In this document: in pieces, positions 5,765 through 7,530 of the stretch
Layout: the number at the start of each line of letters is the position of its first letter
Position numbering within the stretch: the stretch's first letter is position 1
From: UBA4582 sp047630175
GTDB lineage: Bacteria; Pseudomonadota; Gammaproteobacteria; Pseudomonadales; Azotimanducaceae
Direction of reading: 5' to 3'
DNA length: 7,530 bases
NCBI GenBank assembly: GCA_047630175.1
Contig: JBLHVI010000125.1
Span: forward strand, 1-7,530
Made by a program: the position numbers and the translations under genes
Notes under the pieces: model-generated
Database searches by the model: none
What the model was told of the DNA's origin: nothing
What the model saw: only the letters and a program-made list of their open reading frames with translations

Positions 5765-6710
5765 TAAGGTCGACGAATTTTTTTCCACATCCTCATCTGC
5801 CCCTTCTTCTGCAGTGCCTAGCGCAGAGAAGTGCGGTTATGTGGCCATTGTTGGTCGGCCGAATGTTGGTAAGTCGACCTTGCTTAACTATATTCTCGGC
5901 CAAAAGCTCAGCATTACTTCTCGCAAACCGCAGACAACTCAGCACACACTGCACGGTATTAAGACTGGCAAGGGCATTCAGGCGGTCTATGTCGATACGC
6001 CGGGCATTCATGGTGAAGCGAAGAAGGCAATCAATCGGCATATGAATCGCAATGCCAGGAACGCGCTGAGAGACGTTGATGTGGTTGTGTTTGTTACGGA
6101 TCGCACGGACTGGCAGGCTGACGATGAGATCACCGCTGAGGCTGTTAGGCATAGCCGTGCGCCTGTTATCGTTGTGGTCAACAAAGTTGACCTGCTGAAA
6201 GACAAAACAGTATTGCTGCCACAGTTAGCCAAACTCCAGGCACTGATGCCCGCGGCTATCATCATTCCTGTCTCTGCCATTGGCGGTGATAATTTAGCGG
6301 AATTGGAAAAATTGATCGAAGAGCGGTTGCCAGTGGGTCCTTTCTTGTTTCCCGATGATCAGGTGACCGACCGCAGTGAGCGCTTTTTAGTCGCTGAAAT
6401 AGTCCGAGAGAAAATCATCCGACAGTTGGGCGAAGAAATCCCCTATGCGGCGACTATCCAGATAGAACGATTTGCGACTCAGGGTAAGGTGCTGCATATC
6501 GATGCGTTGATTCTGGTTGAACGCGATGGCCAGAAAGCCATTATTATTGGCAAGTCAGGTGCCAGACTAAAACGTATTGGCACTGACGCTCGTGAAGATA
6601 TTGAGTCACTGCTCGATCAGAAGGTGATGCTTAAGCTCTGGGTCAAGGTCAAATCGGGCTGGTCTGATGATGAGCGTGCCCTAAAGAGCCTGGGTTATGA
6701 TGACGTCTGA
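5757..6710 (+). CDS. era: GTPase Era, 16S rRNA-binding ribosome assembly factor
   Basis: The 317-residue protein binds the 3' end of 16S rRNA through a KH domain and couples GTP hydrolysis to 30S maturation at the inner face of the membrane. GTPase motifs are G1 GRPNVGKS (33-40), the G2 region ITSRKPQTTQHT (53-64), DTPG (80-83), NKVD (142-145) and SA (173-174). The KH domain spans about 208-300, with GKSGARLKRIG at 265-275, and the conserved tail LWVKVKSGWSDDERALKSLGY follows. There are 32 residues before G1, versus about 14 in E. coli; the extra N-terminus is rich in Ser and Ala. In the switch region the QTTRH usual in E. coli and Pseudomonas reads QTTQH here. The ATG overlaps rnc by eight bases; a weak AGG at 5745-5747 may serve as Shine-Dalgarno. 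A later start would remove the extension, but no in-frame ATG exists before G1. Confidence 0.98.
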   Translation: MTDKVDEFFSTSSSAPSSAVPSAEKCGYVAIVGRPNVGKSTLLNYILGQKLSITSRKPQTTQHTLHGIKTGKGIQAVYVDTPGIHGEAKKAINRHMNRNARNALRDVDVVVFVTDRTDWQADDEITAEAVRHSRAPVIVVVNKVDLLKDKTVLLPQLAKLQALMPAAIIIPVSAIGGDNLAELEKLIEERLPVGPFLFPDDQVTDRSERFLVAEIVREKIIRQLGEEIPYAATIQIERFATQGKVLHIDALILVERDGQKAIIIGKSGARLKRIGTDAREDIESLLDQKVMLKLWVKVKSGWSDDERALKSLGYDDV

Positions 6711-7518
6711 TGAGCTGCAGCCAGCTTATGTACTCCATGCTCGAAAGTATCGTGACACTAGTCTTATTGTTGAATTGCTGACCCGCCATGAAGGGCGCGT
6801 CAGTGCTGTAGTGCGCGGTGCCAGAAGCAAACGCGGTCGCCAGCAAGGGACTTGGCAGCCCTTTATGCCCTTATTGGCATCGTGTTTCGGTCAGGGTGAT
6901 TTACGCACCGTCAAACACGCAGAGTTTCTCCAGACGGCGTTTCATTTAAGTGGCGAGCAGCTGCTACTAGGCCTTTACGCGAATGAGCTGTTGGTGCGCG
7001 TGCTGGGTAAATTTGAGGCGGTGCCAGCGGTGTTCGGTCAATATCAATCGTTGTTGGCGGTTTTAGCTGCAGGCTCGGTGGACGCGGCATTAGATCCGCG
7101 CGCTGTCAACACTGATGATGCGAGTGAGCCCTTACATCGCCCACTCATGGCTAACCCAGCGAGGGTTGCCCTACGACATTTTGAACTATGTGTGCTAAGT
7201 GAGATGGGATACGGCATCAGCTTCGCTCATGAGGCGGCCAGCGATAGAGCCGTGCAAGCATCGCGTCGCTACCAGTTTGTCGCAGGAGAAGGCTTCTATC
7301 TGCTGCCTGGTTCTACGGCAGCGGACGCCGAAGGCGGCGGTTACCCAGGTGAGTATTTGTTGGCCATCGCTGCGGGGGAAATCGATTCAACCGCCATTGA
7401 TCGTTGCGCTCGCGCGGTTATTCGTGTCGCGATAGGTAATTTGCTCGGCGGTCGACCACTTAACAGCCGAGAACTGTTTCAAAGACCTGGTTACACCTCG
7501 TCAGGGGTGACCTTGTGA
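6697..7518 (+). CDS. recO: DNA repair protein RecO
   Basis: The 273-residue product is a RecF-pathway mediator that binds ssDNA and SSB and, with RecR, helps load RecA at gaps. The N-terminal OB-fold region (about 8-80) has the typical AYVLHARKYRDTSLIVELLT opening and GARSKRGR basic loop (41-48). A helical domain follows, with FELCVLSEMGYGISF (162-176) and the family-typical end GGRPLNSRELFQR (251-263). No zinc-finger cysteine set is present, as in other gammaproteobacterial RecO. It is about 30 residues longer than E. coli RecO (242). Much of the excess is an Asp/Ala-rich low-conservation stretch at about 124-150. ATG 6697 lies 8 bases after AAAGAG (6683-6688) and overlaps era by 14 bases; ATG 6700 is the alternative. 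Its stop overlaps the next start as GTGA. Confidence 0.95.
   Translation: MMTSDELQPAYVLHARKYRDTSLIVELLTRHEGRVSAVVRGARSKRGRQQGTWQPFMPLLASCFGQGDLRTVKHAEFLQTAFHLSGEQLLLGLYANELLVRVLGKFEAVPAVFGQYQSLLAVLAAGSVDAALDPRAVNTDDASEPLHRPLMANPARVALRHFELCVLSEMGYGISFAHEAASDRAVQASRRYQFVAGEGFYLLPGSTAADAEGGGYPGEYLLAIAAGEIDSTAIDRCARAVIRVAIGNLLGGRPLNSRELFQRPGYTSSGVTL
7503..7509 (+). promoter_or_regulatory. Ribosome binding site for the gene following recO
   Basis: AGGGGTG lies 5 bases before a GTG at 7515 and resembles AGGAGGTG with one base missing. It sits in the last recO codons and supports a translated gene starting there. Confidence 0.5.
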
Positions 7519-7530
7519 TTGTGGGCATCG
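7515..7530 (+). CDS. Start of the next gene, possibly holo-ACP synthase (acpS), truncated by the window edge
   Basis: GTG 7515-7517 overlaps the recO TGA (GTGA), with AGGGGTG just upstream. The five visible codons read (M)IVGI. Many AcpS proteins begin MIVGIGTD, whereas PdxJ, which usually follows recO, begins with a segment leading to VNIDHVATLRQAR that does not resemble this. AcpS transfers phosphopantetheine to acyl carrier protein. Five residues are too few for a firm name; the existence of a coding start is better supported than its identity. Confidence 0.45.

Overview
The window looks like chromosomal DNA from a gammaproteobacterium. The closest resemblance I can recall is to Pseudomonas and related marine groups, because LepA, MucD and Era read like their Pseudomonas counterparts and the gene order is the one seen there. 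I cannot place it more finely from sequence alone. Every gene is on the + strand, most adjacent genes overlap by a few bases, and there is no sign of mobile DNA, CRISPR, tRNA or rRNA.

Layout: positions 1-56 hold a 14-bp tandem repeat that runs up to the first base of the rseC start codon. It may also be the 3' end of the preceding gene, expected to be rseB/mucB. Next come rseC (57-449) and mucD (449-1834), the tail of an RpoE/AlgU envelope-stress operon. A 108-bp gap with a small hairpin leads to lepA (1943-3742), which overlaps lepB (3739-4551). A perfect 7-bp hairpin with a short T run sits in the last codons of lepB. A small membrane-protein gene of the DUF4845 type (4583-4999) follows, then rnc (5039-5764), era (5757-6710) and recO (6697-7518). 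The first five codons of another gene (7515-end) resemble acpS rather than the commonly found pdxJ.

The genes combine envelope quality control (RseC, the MucD protease), translation and secretion (LepA/EF4, signal peptidase I), RNA processing and ribosome assembly (RNase III, Era) and recombinational repair (RecO). This is a known conserved neighbourhood, and I see no new multi-gene system. The points worth a second look are local: the tandem repeat at the rseC start, the lepB-end hairpin followed by promoter-like sequences, an RpoE/AlgU-like promoter match before rnc, a compressed cysteine motif in RseC, and the possible recO-acpS junction. Interpretations of these are inferences from single-sequence reading.
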